A DNA stretch of 64,000 nt from Pseudomonas rubra (GTDB lineage Bacteria > Pseudomonadota > Gammaproteobacteria > Pseudomonadales > Pseudomonadaceae), in contig NZ_JAMDGZ010000047.1 of NCBI RefSeq assembly GCF_028656935.1, forward strand, positions 62,001-126,000. The letters run 5' to 3'. Positions 29,921 to 39,264 of this stretch are shown in pieces (positions within the stretch are counted from its first letter, which is position 1; each line of letters starts with the position of its first letter). Both the position numbers and the translations under genes were made by a program. A model generated the notes under the pieces. It worked only from the letters and a program-made list of their open reading frames with translations, searched no databases and was not told the DNA's origin.

Positions 29921-31384
29921 ATGATCAGATCTCTTCGCCCTCTGCTACTTGCCGGCTTGCTGATGCCCCTGGCGCTTTCCAGCCACGCCGCCGCGGTCAA
30001 CACCACGCTTTCGCCAAAAGTGCAGCAGGCCCTGAAAACCAACAAGCTGCAAGACTCGGCCCTGTCACTGGTCATGCTGCCGCTTAACGGCCCGGGCACC
30101 CCGACCGTTTTCAATGCCGACGTTTCGGTCAACCCGGCCTCGACCATGAAGCTGGTCACCACCTACGCCGCCCTGGAAATGCTTGGCCCCACCCATCAGT
30201 GGAAAACCGAGTTCTACAGCGACGGCCCGCTGCGCAATGGCGTGCTGCAGGGCAACCTGTACCTCAAGGGCGGTGGCGACCCGAAGCTGAACATGGAAAA
30301 ACTCTGGCTGCTGATGCGCGATTTGCGCGCCAATGGCGTGCAGACCATCAGCGGCGACCTGGTGCTCGATCGCAGCCACTTCATCCAGCCGCAACTGCCA
30401 CAGTTCAACGATGACGGAGGCGATGAAAACAAGCCGTTCCTGGTCAAGCCCGATTCACTGCTGATCAACCTCAAGGCCCTGCGCTTTGTCGCCCGCAACG
30501 ACGGTGGCAAGGTGCTGGTATCGGTCGAGCCACCCATTGCCAACATCCGCATCGACAACCAGGTCAAGGCGGTCAATTCCAAGCAGTGCAGTGGCGACGT
30601 GCGCTACAACCCGGTGGTCCAGGCCGATGGCGTCAGCGTCGTGGTCAGCGGCCAGTTGGGCGACGGCTGCAACTCACAGACCTACCTGTCGCTGCTCGAC
30701 CACCCGACCTACGCCGCCGGTGCCGTGCGGGCGATCTGGAACGAGCTGGGTGGCAGCATCCAGGGCCAGGACCGGGTCGACAACGTACCCAAGAGCGCCC
30801 GCCTGCTGGCCCGCGCCTTCTCGCCAGACTTGGTGGAGATCATCCGCGATATCAACAAGTACAGTAACAACACCATGGCCCAGCAGTTGTTCCTGAGCCT
30901 GGGCGCGCAGTTCCGTACCGACGCCGACGGCGACGACGCTCGCGCCGCGCAGCGTGTGGTACGCCAGTGGCTGGCGAAAAAAGGCATCACCGCACCGCAC
31001 CTGATCATGGAAAACGGCTCGGGCCTGTCCCGCGCCGAACGGGTCAGCACCCGGGAAATGGCCGCCTTGCTGCAAGCAGCCTGGAACAGCCCGTATGCTG
31101 CCGAATTCATCAGCTCGATGCCGCTGGTGGGTATGGACGGCACCATGCGCAAACGCCTCAAGCGCACGGCCATGACCGGTGAAGCGCATATCAAGACCGG
31201 TACCCTGAACACCGTACGGGCGATTGCCGGCTTCAGCCGCGACAGCAACGGCAACACCTGGGCAGTGGCGGCGATCCTCAACGACCCGAAACCCTGGGGT
31301 GCCTCGGCCGTGCTCGATCAGGTCCTGCTCGACCTGTACCGCCAGCCGAAGCTGGTCAACAGCACCGCCGCCGTTCAGCCCTGA
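29921..31384 (+). CDS. dacB: D-alanyl-D-alanine carboxypeptidase/endopeptidase (PBP4)
   Basis: Periplasmic penicillin-binding protein, class C, that trims peptidoglycan cross-links. It has 487 residues, a Sec signal peptide (1-24, ending SSHAAA) and catalytic motifs SxxK in STMK (Ser74), SxN in KYSNN and KTG in HIKTGTL. The long insert between the first and second motif, typical of PBP4, is present. Start chosen at ATG 29921, which gives a proper signal peptide; an upstream in-frame start would add 22 residues before it. Confidence 0.94.
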   Translation: MIRSLRPLLLAGLLMPLALSSHAAAVNTTLSPKVQQALKTNKLQDSALSLVMLPLNGPGTPTVFNADVSVNPASTMKLVTTYAALEMLGPTHQWKTEFYSDGPLRNGVLQGNLYLKGGGDPKLNMEKLWLLMRDLRANGVQTISGDLVLDRSHFIQPQLPQFNDDGGDENKPFLVKPDSLLINLKALRFVARNDGGKVLVSVEPPIANIRIDNQVKAVNSKQCSGDVRYNPVVQADGVSVVVSGQLGDGCNSQTYLSLLDHPTYAAGAVRAIWNELGGSIQGQDRVDNVPKSARLLARAFSPDLVEIIRDINKYSNNTMAQQLFLSLGAQFRTDADGDDARAAQRVVRQWLAKKGITAPHLIMENGSGLSRAERVSTREMAALLQAAWNSPYAAEFISSMPLVGMDGTMRKRLKRTAMTGEAHIKTGTLNTVRAIAGFSRDSNGNTWAVAAILNDPKPWGASAVLDQVLLDLYRQPKLVNSTAAVQP

Positions 31385-31398
31385 GCCTGGCTCAGGGC
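31378..31398. terminator. Hairpin over the convergent stops of dacB and the diguanylate cyclase
   Basis: GCCCTGAGC-CTG-GCTCAGGGC is a perfect nine-base stem spanning both stop codons. It lacks T-tracts, so its role in termination is uncertain. Confidence 0.4.
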
Positions 31399-33782
31399 AG
31401 TTCGCTCTCGACCCGGTCGCGGCCCGCCTGCTTGGCCGCGTAAACCCCCGAGTCGGCACGCAGCAGCAAAGCATCGGCGCCCTCCCCCGGGCGCCAGCCG
31501 GCCACACCAAAGCTCGCTGTGACGATACCAACGCCGTCAACCGGGACACTGCGCAGGCCCTGCCATAGTTCCATGGCCAGGGTGTAGGCCTGCTCACTGT
31601 TACTGCCCGGGCACAGCACCATGAACTCCTCACCGCCCAGGCGGCAGAACACATCGGTACGGCGCAGGCGGTGATTGATGCGCTGGCACAGGCTGCGCAG
31701 CACATGGTCGCCGACGGCGTGACCATGCAGGTCATTGATGTGTTTGAAGTGGTCGATGTCCATCATGATCACGGCCAGGTCCTGACTGTCCCGCTGGGCC
31801 CGCTCCAACTCTGCTTTCAGGCGTTCCTGGAAATAGCGGCGATTGTGGATACCGGTCAGCGCATCGGTCACCGACAACGCCCGCAGCTCCTCCTCAACCC
31901 GTTTCAGATCGGAAATATCCGTAAGATAGCCATGCCACAAGGTACCGCCCTGTTCGGCCGGCTCCGGCGTCGCCTCGCCGCGAATCCAGCGCAACCCGGC
32001 TATTGGCAGCATGACCCGGTACTCCTCGCGCCAGGGCGTCAGGTGATCGGCGGAAAAGCGAATCGAGGTGCGCACCCGCGCCAGATCATCCGGGTGAATA
32101 CGCTCGAATACCGCAGTAGCATCCTCACGCAGGCGCTGTGGGTCAATCTCGTAGATATCGCGCAGGCCTTCACTGGCATAGCTGAAGCAGGACCTGCCGT
32201 CGGGGTCGAGGTAGAACTGGTAGATACCGCCAGGCACCTCGGCGCTGAGTTTCTCCAGCAAGCGATCACGGGCGGCCAGGGCTTCATGCACGCGCTTGCG
32301 TTCGGTGACATCGATACAGATGGCCAGATGACCGACCCACAGCCCATGCTCGTCGAGCACCGCAGTGACCAGCATGTTGGCCAGCAGATGGCTGCCATCC
32401 TTGCGCAACAGGGTCCACTCGCCCGGTTCGCTTTCGCCTTCCTGAACCGTCTCGGCAAACATCGCCTGGGCCGGGCTGACCTCGCGGCCGTAGCGCAGGC
32501 TCAAGGCCCGCGCTCGGGCCTGCAGTTCTTGCGGTGAAACCAGGTCTTCCAGGGTCAGCTGGCCGATGACTTGAGCGCTGTGATAACCGAGCATGCGTTC
32601 GGCACCGGCATTGAAGGTGCTGATCACCCCGCGCAAGCTGGTGGCGATGATCGCCACCTGCGTGGCGGCATCAAGGACACTGCGCAACTGGCTGTGAGTA
32701 TCGCGCAGCGACTGCTCGCTGACGCGCAACTCGGCGGTACGTTGCTCGACCAGTGTCAGCGCACGCTGGCGCTGACCGAACAGGCTGAACAACAAGGCGC
32801 TGAGCAACAGGCTGAGCAATCCACCGAGCAGCACCACGGCATTGACCGCCGCAGAACGATTGGCCTCCATGAAAGCCAGGCTGGGGCGGATCTCCAACTG
32901 ATAATCATGATCGGCCAGGCGCAACAGGTGGCTGGCAATCAGGTCGGTGTCAGCGCCCTGGTTGCCGGACTGGAACAGCACCTCGTGCTGGCCTTGCCCG
33001 GACAGATCGGTAATGCGCACCACCAGGTTGTCTCGGCCAGGGCTGGGCAGCCCTTCGGCCATCAGTTGTTGCAGGCTGATCACCGCCAGCACGTAGCCCT
33101 CTGGCGCGGCGTTGCTGCCTGGGGCAAATACCGGTGCGACCATGAACACGCCGCGGGTGAAGGCCGGGTCAACGCTGGCCAGGTTCAACGGCGCGGAAAC
33201 GGCCATGCTACCAGGCTCCCGGGCACGCTCAAGGGCAGCCTGGCGCAAGGGTTGCGACAGCAGGTCAAGGCCCAGTGGTTGAGCCTGCTGGCCCAGGGCC
33301 TGGGTATAGAGCAATGGGTAATACAACGCGCGCCGTGCCGCAACCTGCAAGCTGCCCGCGTCGTTCAATTCCTGGATGACAAAAGGTTTGCCGAGGGTTT
33401 GCGTAGCGCTTTGCTCGAACCGCTCGCGCGCATCCCCCGCCACCCGCGGCGCCCAGGCATAGACCTGGGTACGGTAAAGCAAGGGTTTGGCGTAGCCATT
33501 GAACTCGGCCAGCGTGACCTGGGTGGAAAACACAAAGAAGCGGCGCAACCCATCCAGGCGCTGCACCTGATCCTCGAAGCGTTCTTCGATACGGCTGTAA
33601 CGCTCACTGGCCAGCAGCTCGAAGCGTTGCCGCAGTTGCCGGTGGTACAGGTCATGGGTCGCCAGTGCCAGCAACGCCGTCAACAGACCGCCGGCGACAA
33701 ACGCCACGCCGGCCACCAGCCAGGCGGACACTTCCTCGCTGACAAAGCCGAGCATCTTCGGACGAGCGGCGTGCATTGACAT
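31392..33782 (-). CDS. Diguanylate cyclase with CHASE sensor and PAS domains
   Basis: Predicted c-di-GMP synthase of 796 residues. A membrane helix (about 15-40) is followed by a periplasmic CHASE domain (about 50-260) and a second helix (about 310-330). Two PAS domains follow (about 370-490 and 510-640, the second with the PAC motif WRGYLTDISDL-like WHGYLTDISDLKRVEEE). The C-terminal GGDEF domain has active-site GGEEF, matching the GG(D/E)EF consensus, so it should be active. A possible I-site RxxD is not obvious. The start is set at ATG 33782. Confidence 0.9.
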   Translation of the reverse strand: MSMHAARPKMLGFVSEEVSAWLVAGVAFVAGGLLTALLALATHDLYHRQLRQRFELLASERYSRIEERFEDQVQRLDGLRRFFVFSTQVTLAEFNGYAKPLLYRTQVYAWAPRVAGDARERFEQSATQTLGKPFVIQELNDAGSLQVAARRALYYPLLYTQALGQQAQPLGLDLLSQPLRQAALERAREPGSMAVSAPLNLASVDPAFTRGVFMVAPVFAPGSNAAPEGYVLAVISLQQLMAEGLPSPGRDNLVVRITDLSGQGQHEVLFQSGNQGADTDLIASHLLRLADHDYQLEIRPSLAFMEANRSAAVNAVVLLGGLLSLLLSALLFSLFGQRQRALTLVEQRTAELRVSEQSLRDTHSQLRSVLDAATQVAIIATSLRGVISTFNAGAERMLGYHSAQVIGQLTLEDLVSPQELQARARALSLRYGREVSPAQAMFAETVQEGESEPGEWTLLRKDGSHLLANMLVTAVLDEHGLWVGHLAICIDVTERKRVHEALAARDRLLEKLSAEVPGGIYQFYLDPDGRSCFSYASEGLRDIYEIDPQRLREDATAVFERIHPDDLARVRTSIRFSADHLTPWREEYRVMLPIAGLRWIRGEATPEPAEQGGTLWHGYLTDISDLKRVEEELRALSVTDALTGIHNRRYFQERLKAELERAQRDSQDLAVIMMDIDHFKHINDLHGHAVGDHVLRSLCQRINHRLRRTDVFCRLGGEEFMVLCPGSNSEQAYTLAMELWQGLRSVPVDGVGIVTASFGVAGWRPGEGADALLLRADSGVYAAKQAGRDRVESELP

Positions 33783-33884
33783 AGAAAGCACTCAAAACGC
33801 CAGCGTCCAGCAGATCGCGGGCTCTGATTGAGTTATAGCCATTAGCCATTAACGAAGCAATCATCGCCCGCGACAATCGCTCGA

Positions 33885-36083
33885 TCAGCGCGCCTGAATT
33901 TTCCAGGCCCGGTGAATCTTGCTGTTACGGGCAAAGTCCGGGTCCAGGCTCTGGGCACTGATCTCTTCCACCGCATAACGCTGAGCCAGGTTCTCATCGA
34001 GCTGGAACTTGCGGAAGTTGTTCGAGAAGTACAGCACACCACCCGGCGCCAAGCGCGCCACGGCCAGGTCGAGCAACTCGACATGATCGCGCTGCACGTC
34101 AAACACTCCTTCCATGCGTTTGGAGTTGGAGAAGGTCGGCGGGTCGATGAAGATCAGCTCATACTCGTCGCGGCAGGCTTGCAGCCAGGCCATGACATCG
34201 CCCTGTTCCAGGCGGTTCTTGTCCGAGAAACCATTGAGCGACAGGTTGCGCCGGGCCCAGTCCAGGTAGGTCTTGGACAAATCGACGCTGGTGGTGCTGC
34301 GCGCGCCGCCCTTGGCCGCATGCACACTGGCGGTGGCGGTGTAGCAGAACAGATTGAGAAAACGCTTGCCGGCGGCCTCGTGCTGAATGCGCATGCGCAT
34401 CGGACGGTGGTCGAGGAACAGTCCGGTATCCAGATAATCGGTGAGGTTGACCAGCAATTTGACGCCGCCTTCCTGCACTTCCAGGAACTGGCCCTGGGTA
34501 CTCTGGCGCTCGTACTGGCGGGTGCCGCTCTGGCGCTCGCGACGCTTGACCACGACGCGGCTCTGGTCAATACCCAGGGCCTGGGGAATCGCCGCCAGGG
34601 CGTCGAACAGGCGTGCCTGGGCCTTTTCCGGATCGATAGAGCGTGGTGCGGCGTATTCCTGCACGTGCACCCAGTCCTGGTACAGGTCGATGGCCAGGGC
34701 GTACTCAGGCATATCGGCATCGTACAAGCGGTAGCAACTGACGTTTTCGCGCTTGGCCCACTTGCCCAGTTGCTTGAGGTTCTTCTGCAAGCGGTTGGCG
34801 AACATCTGCCCGCCTTCGCTCAGGCGTGCCGGCTCACTGGCCACTGCCGCCGGCGAACGCGGCTCGGCGGTTTCACCGTTGCGCTCCGGCTGGCGGCGCT
34901 CGCCGGTGACGAACTGATCCGGCTGAACCTTGATCAGCAACAACTTGCACGGCAAGGCACCATTCCAGAAGGCGTATTGCTTGTGGCTACGGATGCCCAT
35001 GCGCTTGCCCAGGTCAGGCGCGCCGGTGAACACCGCCGCCTCCCAGTTCAGGCAGGCCTGGCGCAGGCGCTCGCCGAGATTCTGGTAGAGGTACAACAGG
35101 CTCGCTTCATCGCCAAGGCGCTCACCATAGGGCGGGTTGCAGATAACCAGGCCTTTCTGGTTCTGGTCCGGGCGCGGCTCGAAGCTGCCGACTTCGCCCT
35201 GGTAGATTTTCACCCAGTCGCTCAGGCCTGCTCGTTCGACGTTGTTGCGACCCGGTTGGATCAACCGCGGGTCGGCTTCATAACCACGAATCCACAACGG
35301 CGGGCGGGCCAGGCCAGCCGCAGCACGGGCCAGCGCCTCGTCATGCAGCTTGCGCCAGAGTGCCGGCACGTGGCCCAGCCAGGCGCTGAAACCCCAACGC
35401 TCGCGGCGCAGGTTAGGCGCAATATCGGCAGCGATCATCGCCGCTTCAACCAGGAAGGTACCCACGCCGCACATCGGGTCGGCCAGGGCGCCACCTTCGG
35501 CGGCAATACGCGGCCAGCCGGCACGGATCAGCACGGCGGCGGCAAGGTTTTCCTTCAGTGGCGCAGCGCCTTGCTGCAGGCGGTAACCGCGCTGATGCAG
35601 GCTGTGGCCGGACAGGTCCAGGGACAGGATCGCTTCACCACGCTCCAGGCGCAGGTGCACACGCAGGTCCGGGTTGAGCTTGTCCACCGAGGGGCGCTCG
35701 CCGCTGCTGGTGCGCAGCTTGTCGACGATCGCGTCCTTGACCTTCAGGGCACCGAAGTGGGTGTTGTCGATGCCCGAGCCGTGACCGCTGAACTCCACCG
35801 CCAGCGAACCACTGGCCTCCAGGTGATCCTGCCACTCGACTTCATTGATGCCGTCGTACAGGTCGTCGGCGTTTTTCATGTTGAAGCGCTTGAGCACCTG
35901 CAGTACGCGGTTGCCCAGACGCGACCACAGGCACAGCCGATAGGCGGTTTCCATGTCGGCCGTGCCGCGAATCGCCGAAGTGTGCTCGCGCACATCTTCA
36001 AGGCCGAGCCCGCGGGCTTCTTCGGCAAGCAAGCCTTCAAGGCCTTTGGGGCAGGTGAGGTAAAGTTCGAAACGGTCCGACAT
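33885..36083 (-). CDS. rlmKL: Bifunctional 23S rRNA methyltransferase (m2G2445 / m7G2069)
   Basis: Fused enzyme of 732 residues. The N-terminal half has a THUMP domain (about 45-155) and an RlmL-type N2-guanine methyltransferase with motif DPMCGVGTFLVEAAMIA and the catalytic NPPYGERLG. The C-terminal half is RlmK-like, with FLNLFCYTATASVHAAKGGA and IDPPTFSNSKRM. Gammaproteobacterial RlmKL has exactly this fusion. The ATG at 36083 (MSDRFELYLTCPKGLE) is the usual start; the upstream in-frame extension is unlikely. Confidence 0.95.
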   Translation of the reverse strand: MSDRFELYLTCPKGLEGLLAEEARGLGLEDVREHTSAIRGTADMETAYRLCLWSRLGNRVLQVLKRFNMKNADDLYDGINEVEWQDHLEASGSLAVEFSGHGSGIDNTHFGALKVKDAIVDKLRTSSGERPSVDKLNPDLRVHLRLERGEAILSLDLSGHSLHQRGYRLQQGAAPLKENLAAAVLIRAGWPRIAAEGGALADPMCGVGTFLVEAAMIAADIAPNLRRERWGFSAWLGHVPALWRKLHDEALARAAAGLARPPLWIRGYEADPRLIQPGRNNVERAGLSDWVKIYQGEVGSFEPRPDQNQKGLVICNPPYGERLGDEASLLYLYQNLGERLRQACLNWEAAVFTGAPDLGKRMGIRSHKQYAFWNGALPCKLLLIKVQPDQFVTGERRQPERNGETAEPRSPAAVASEPARLSEGGQMFANRLQKNLKQLGKWAKRENVSCYRLYDADMPEYALAIDLYQDWVHVQEYAAPRSIDPEKAQARLFDALAAIPQALGIDQSRVVVKRRERQSGTRQYERQSTQGQFLEVQEGGVKLLVNLTDYLDTGLFLDHRPMRMRIQHEAAGKRFLNLFCYTATASVHAAKGGARSTTSVDLSKTYLDWARRNLSLNGFSDKNRLEQGDVMAWLQACRDEYELIFIDPPTFSNSKRMEGVFDVQRDHVELLDLAVARLAPGGVLYFSNNFRKFQLDENLAQRYAVEEISAQSLDPDFARNSKIHRAWKIQAR

Positions 36084-36623
36084 GGGGTATCCAGAGCTTT
36101 GAGCAATAAAGTGGAAAGGCAAGCGCATCGCCCTTCCGATGTTTAATCGAACGCCTTTCCACAGCGTTCGAATGGCGCTTTTGTCAGCGCCGGGCCACCC
36201 GCCAATCTGACTTTTGCCATGGGCTGAGAGTCTTTGATTGCCGGGCAGAATGAAAAATTCAGGCGAAAAACCGGGAAAAATGACCCTTCGTCGTTTTGCC
36301 TTCGTTGTTACAAATTATCACATAGCGATGGCCCGATGATTTCGCTTCGGGTCAAACCCTGATCATAGCGGGCTTTGCGTCAGATCCTAATCAGACGCAT
36401 TTATTTACTTATCCTTTGACCCTATGAAAGGTTACGTCCTTATGACAAAACGATCATTCACACTGTGTCTTGCATTGGTTAGAACTGGTTTTAGGTTGTC
36501 ACCGCAACGGGGCAACATTTTCCGCTCGCGACGCCGGCAGCGAGCGTAAACCGGCAGAACGATTCTGCCCGACCTTCTAGAGGTCGACGGGACATTACAG
36601 TCAACAAGTGAGGGCAACACCCT
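36084..36623 (+). other. Long intergenic region and leader upstream of rmf
   Basis: 540 bp between divergent rlmKL and rmf, AT-richer than its surroundings. The 36300-36450 part looks like a promoter region; the 36480-36600 part would be rmf leader and contains several short GC-rich inverted segments. A 35-codon reading frame (36442-36549, MTKRSFTLCLALVRTG) has no good ribosome-binding site and I do not call it as a gene. Confidence 0.5.
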
Positions 36624-36839
36624 ATGAGAAGACTTAAGCGTGATCCGTTGGAACGAGCATTTTCACGTGGCTACCAATATGGGGTCACCGGCAAATCCCG
36701 CGAGCTTTGCCCTTTTACTCTACCGTCTGTACGCCAGGCATGGATCAATGGCTGGCGCGAAGGACGCGGCGACAACTGGGACGGTATGACCGGCACTGCG
36801 GGTATCCATAGACTCAACGAACTTCACGCCGTTGGCTGA
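36624..36839 (+). CDS. rmf: Ribosome modulation factor
   Basis: Basic protein of 71 residues that dimerises 70S ribosomes into hibernating 100S particles in stationary phase. It starts MRRLKRDPLERAFSRGYQYGV and carries the conserved CPF...RQAWINGWREGR segment. The ATG at 36624 follows GAGGG. It is a single-gene unit with its own terminator; rmf is usually ppGpp/growth-rate controlled and has a structured leader. Confidence 0.95.
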   Translation: MRRLKRDPLERAFSRGYQYGVTGKSRELCPFTLPSVRQAWINGWREGRGDNWDGMTGTAGIHRLNELHAVG

Positions 36840-36896
36840 ACGAGGAACTGAATCCGATTACCATGCGCGCCCCATCCGGGCGGCGGGCTGAGGCCC

Positions 36897-36923
36897 AGGG
36901 GCCCCTTGAGGGGGCCCTTTTTT
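36897..36923 (+). terminator. Intrinsic terminator after rmf
   Basis: GGGGCCCC-TTGA-GGGGGCCC (one bulged base) followed by six T on the plus strand, about 60 bp after the rmf stop and before the convergent pyrD stop. Confidence 0.85.
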
Positions 36924-36934
36924 ATGCCTGCCGT

Positions 36935-37957
36935 TTAACGAGGCAGGGCGGCGATGGCGTCCACGGCTTCGCGGATCAGGGCCGGTCCCTTGTAGATGAA
37001 CCCCGAGTAGATCTGGACCAGGCTGGCACCGGCTGCGATCTTCTGCGCGGCATGCTTGCCCTCGGTAATCCCGCCTGCGGCGATGATCGGCAACTTGCCG
37101 CCCAGCTCAGCGGCCAGCACCTTGACGATATGGGTGCTCTTTTCCAGCACTGGCGCACCCGACAAACCGCCCGCCTCGTCACCATGCTGCAAGCCTTCGA
37201 CACCTTCGCGGCCAAGGGTGGTGTTGGTGGCGATCACCGCATCCATGCCCGATTCGAGCAGGGCCGCGGCCACCAGGGCGGTTTCTTCATCGCTCATGTC
37301 CGGGGCGATCTTGATCGCCAGAGGCACATGTTTGCCATGCTCGCTCACCAGTTGTGAACGGCGTTCGGCCAGGGCGTCGAGCAGTTGTTTGAGCGAGTCA
37401 CCGAACTGCAGGCTGCGCAAGCCCGGCGTGTTCGGCGAGCTGACATTGACGGTGATGTAGCTGGCCTGGTCGTAGACCTTGTCGAGGCAGATCAGGTAAT
37501 CGTCCACCGCACGCTCCACCGGAGTGTCGAAGTTCTTGCCGATGTTGATACCCAGAATGCCGCGGTACTTGGCTGCACGCACTCGGGTCAGCAAGTTGTC
37601 AACGCCCAGGTTGTTGAAACCCATGCGGTTGATGATCGCCTCGGCCTCAGGCAGGCGGAACAGCCGCGGCTTGGGGTTGCCCGGCTGCGCACGCGGGGTC
37701 ACGGTGCCGATCTCGACATAGCCGAAACCCAGCTGGGCAAAGCCGTCGATGGCCGCGCCGTTCTTGTCCAGACCCGCCGCCAGCCCGACCGGGTTGGCAA
37801 AGTTCAGGCCCATGACGGTCACCGGCAAGGAGGCCGGCGCCTTGGTCAGCAAGCCGTTCAGGCCCAGGCGGCCACCGGCGCCGATCAGGTCCAGGGACAG
37901 GTCATGGGAAGTCTCCGGGGAGAGCTTGAACAGCAGCTGGCGGGCCAGGGTATACAT
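36935..37957 (-). CDS. pyrD: Dihydroorotate dehydrogenase (quinone), class 2
   Basis: FMN enzyme of the inner membrane, fourth step of pyrimidine synthesis, oxidising dihydroorotate with quinone. It has 340 residues, with the N-terminal amphipathic quinone-binding helix (MYTLARQLLFKLSPETSHD), GLAAGLDKNG, the catalytic Ser region NVSSPNTPGLR of class 2 enzymes, and IIAAGGI. The ATG at 37957 is the usual start; an in-frame ATG nine bases upstream is possible. Only 44 bp separate it from the last gene of the T3SS cluster, so its promoter must overlap that gene or transcription continues from it. Confidence 0.95.
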   Translation of the reverse strand: MYTLARQLLFKLSPETSHDLSLDLIGAGGRLGLNGLLTKAPASLPVTVMGLNFANPVGLAAGLDKNGAAIDGFAQLGFGYVEIGTVTPRAQPGNPKPRLFRLPEAEAIINRMGFNNLGVDNLLTRVRAAKYRGILGINIGKNFDTPVERAVDDYLICLDKVYDQASYITVNVSSPNTPGLRSLQFGDSLKQLLDALAERRSQLVSEHGKHVPLAIKIAPDMSDEETALVAAALLESGMDAVIATNTTLGREGVEGLQHGDEAGGLSGAPVLEKSTHIVKVLAAELGGKLPIIAAGGITEGKHAAQKIAAGASLVQIYSGFIYKGPALIREAVDAIAALPR

Positions 37958-38001
37958 GGGCGGCATGAACTCGGGTAGCGGCGATGGGGCGGCGATTATA
38001 G

Positions 38002-39228
38002 CTAACTGATCACCACTTCGGCGAGTAAGGCATGGCTTTGATAGAACGGCGTAAGGATGTAACTGGCCAACAGTGCTCCGGCGCCATTGGCCAGCCAGAA
38101 GTTCTGATTGTCACTGAGCCCCATGGCGCCGATATGCTGGGCGGTGGCCACCCCGGTGGAGATGATGGCAAAAGCGGTCATGCGGGGAATGCCGGTGTTT
38201 TCCAAGCGGGTGACAATCTGTTGCCAGCTGGGTACCTGCAATTCGTGTTGCAAGCGGAAGCTCTGCTCGTCACCCGCCTCGTCCCCACCCTGCAGCCAGG
38301 CTGAAAGCTCTTCGTTCAACGCAGGCTCGATGCTTTCAATCAAACCATTGATCAAGGCCCCCACCAATCCCGAATCGGTCCACAGGGCCGCCGCGCCTGC
38401 GGCAAACTGCATGGCACCGTAGGCGACGCTATCGATCAGGTTGACCGGCAGGCTCAGGCCGGTGTTGCTGCCCAGTCCGTGAAACGGCTGTAGCAGATCA
38501 CGACTGAGGCAGTACAAGGCCACTGCTGGCGCCGAACCACCCAGCCCGGCGAAGATGGTCGCCGGGCCGGTAGCAAGCGCAGCACCGAGAATCAGCGCCG
38601 AAACTGCGAGGAACGCGCCTTGGGAAGCCAGGTAGGCCGGAGTCGCAGTGCCGTTGTAAAGGTGGTGCCCGGCAGCGGCGAGGGTCAGTAGCAAGGGAAG
38701 CGCCGAGCAAGCGGCACCGGTGATGAGCGCAGCCGACCCTGACACGCCTTCGGCCACGGCGGCACTCAGCGCACTGCGGGCCATGGTCAGGGCACAGACC
38801 GATGGCAGGTTGAAGGCGGTGGACAGCAACACGTTGTTGACTGGGCGCGGCAGGTTGTCCAGGGTTTCACGCAGTTGCACTTGCAGGAGCTGAGTCAAGG
38901 CACCGATACGTTGCGGTACAGTCTCCAAAGACGGCGAATGGGCGAACTCACTATTCTGAGAAGCAATGCCGTCCTCAACAAAGGATTGCACCGCCTGGGC
39001 TTCCTGCGCAGAGAAGCCGATTTGCTGCTCAAAGATTTCAAGTGTCTGGATGATGTCGATGCAGACATCGTTCTGTTCTCGGCTCAAAGGCGTTTGCGAA
39101 CCCTGAAAGTCGGCTGGATTAAAATCCTCTGGCATGTCGATAACGACATGCGCTGATAGCATCGACTGCTCGGAAGCCTCAGCTGGCACATAGCTGGCTG
39201 AACCGGCATTGCTGATTGAATCAACCAT
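38002..39228 (-). CDS. Unknown 408-residue protein at the end of the T3SS cluster; candidate type III substrate
   Basis: No known family recognised. From ATG 39228 (GAGGGAG upstream) the protein has a polar Ser/Ala/Glu-rich N-terminus without a Sec signal (1-50) and helical residues 50-125. A large hydrophobic Ala/Gly/Leu core occupies residues 130-300 (ALPLLLTLAAAG at 176-187), and the C-terminal region is again partly hydrophobic (GALLASYILTPFYQ). It is the last gene of the prg/org-type operon, 37 bp after the OrgC-position gene. Architecture and core resemble the lone protein at 2797-4263. By position it is a secreted substrate, translocon accessory or effector; this is inference. Confidence 0.7.
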   Translation of the reverse strand: MVDSISNAGSASYVPAEASEQSMLSAHVVIDMPEDFNPADFQGSQTPLSREQNDVCIDIIQTLEIFEQQIGFSAQEAQAVQSFVEDGIASQNSEFAHSPSLETVPQRIGALTQLLQVQLRETLDNLPRPVNNVLLSTAFNLPSVCALTMARSALSAAVAEGVSGSAALITGAACSALPLLLTLAAAGHHLYNGTATPAYLASQGAFLAVSALILGAALATGPATIFAGLGGSAPAVALYCLSRDLLQPFHGLGSNTGLSLPVNLIDSVAYGAMQFAAGAAALWTDSGLVGALINGLIESIEPALNEELSAWLQGGDEAGDEQSFRLQHELQVPSWQQIVTRLENTGIPRMTAFAIISTGVATAQHIGAMGLSDNQNFWLANGAGALLASYILTPFYQSHALLAEVVIS

Positions 39229-39264
39229 TAGAACTCCCTCTTTGTTGTTGGGAACAGCACACAC

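Noticed and set aside
33912..36146. 744-codon open frame antisense to rlmKL
   Set aside because: It is the mirror of a high-GC real gene; no ribosome-binding site or family motif, low-complexity His/Gln/Ala/Leu composition.
36442..36549. 35-codon frame in the rmf leader
   Set aside because: No properly spaced ribosome-binding site and no evidence of conservation available; may simply be leader RNA.
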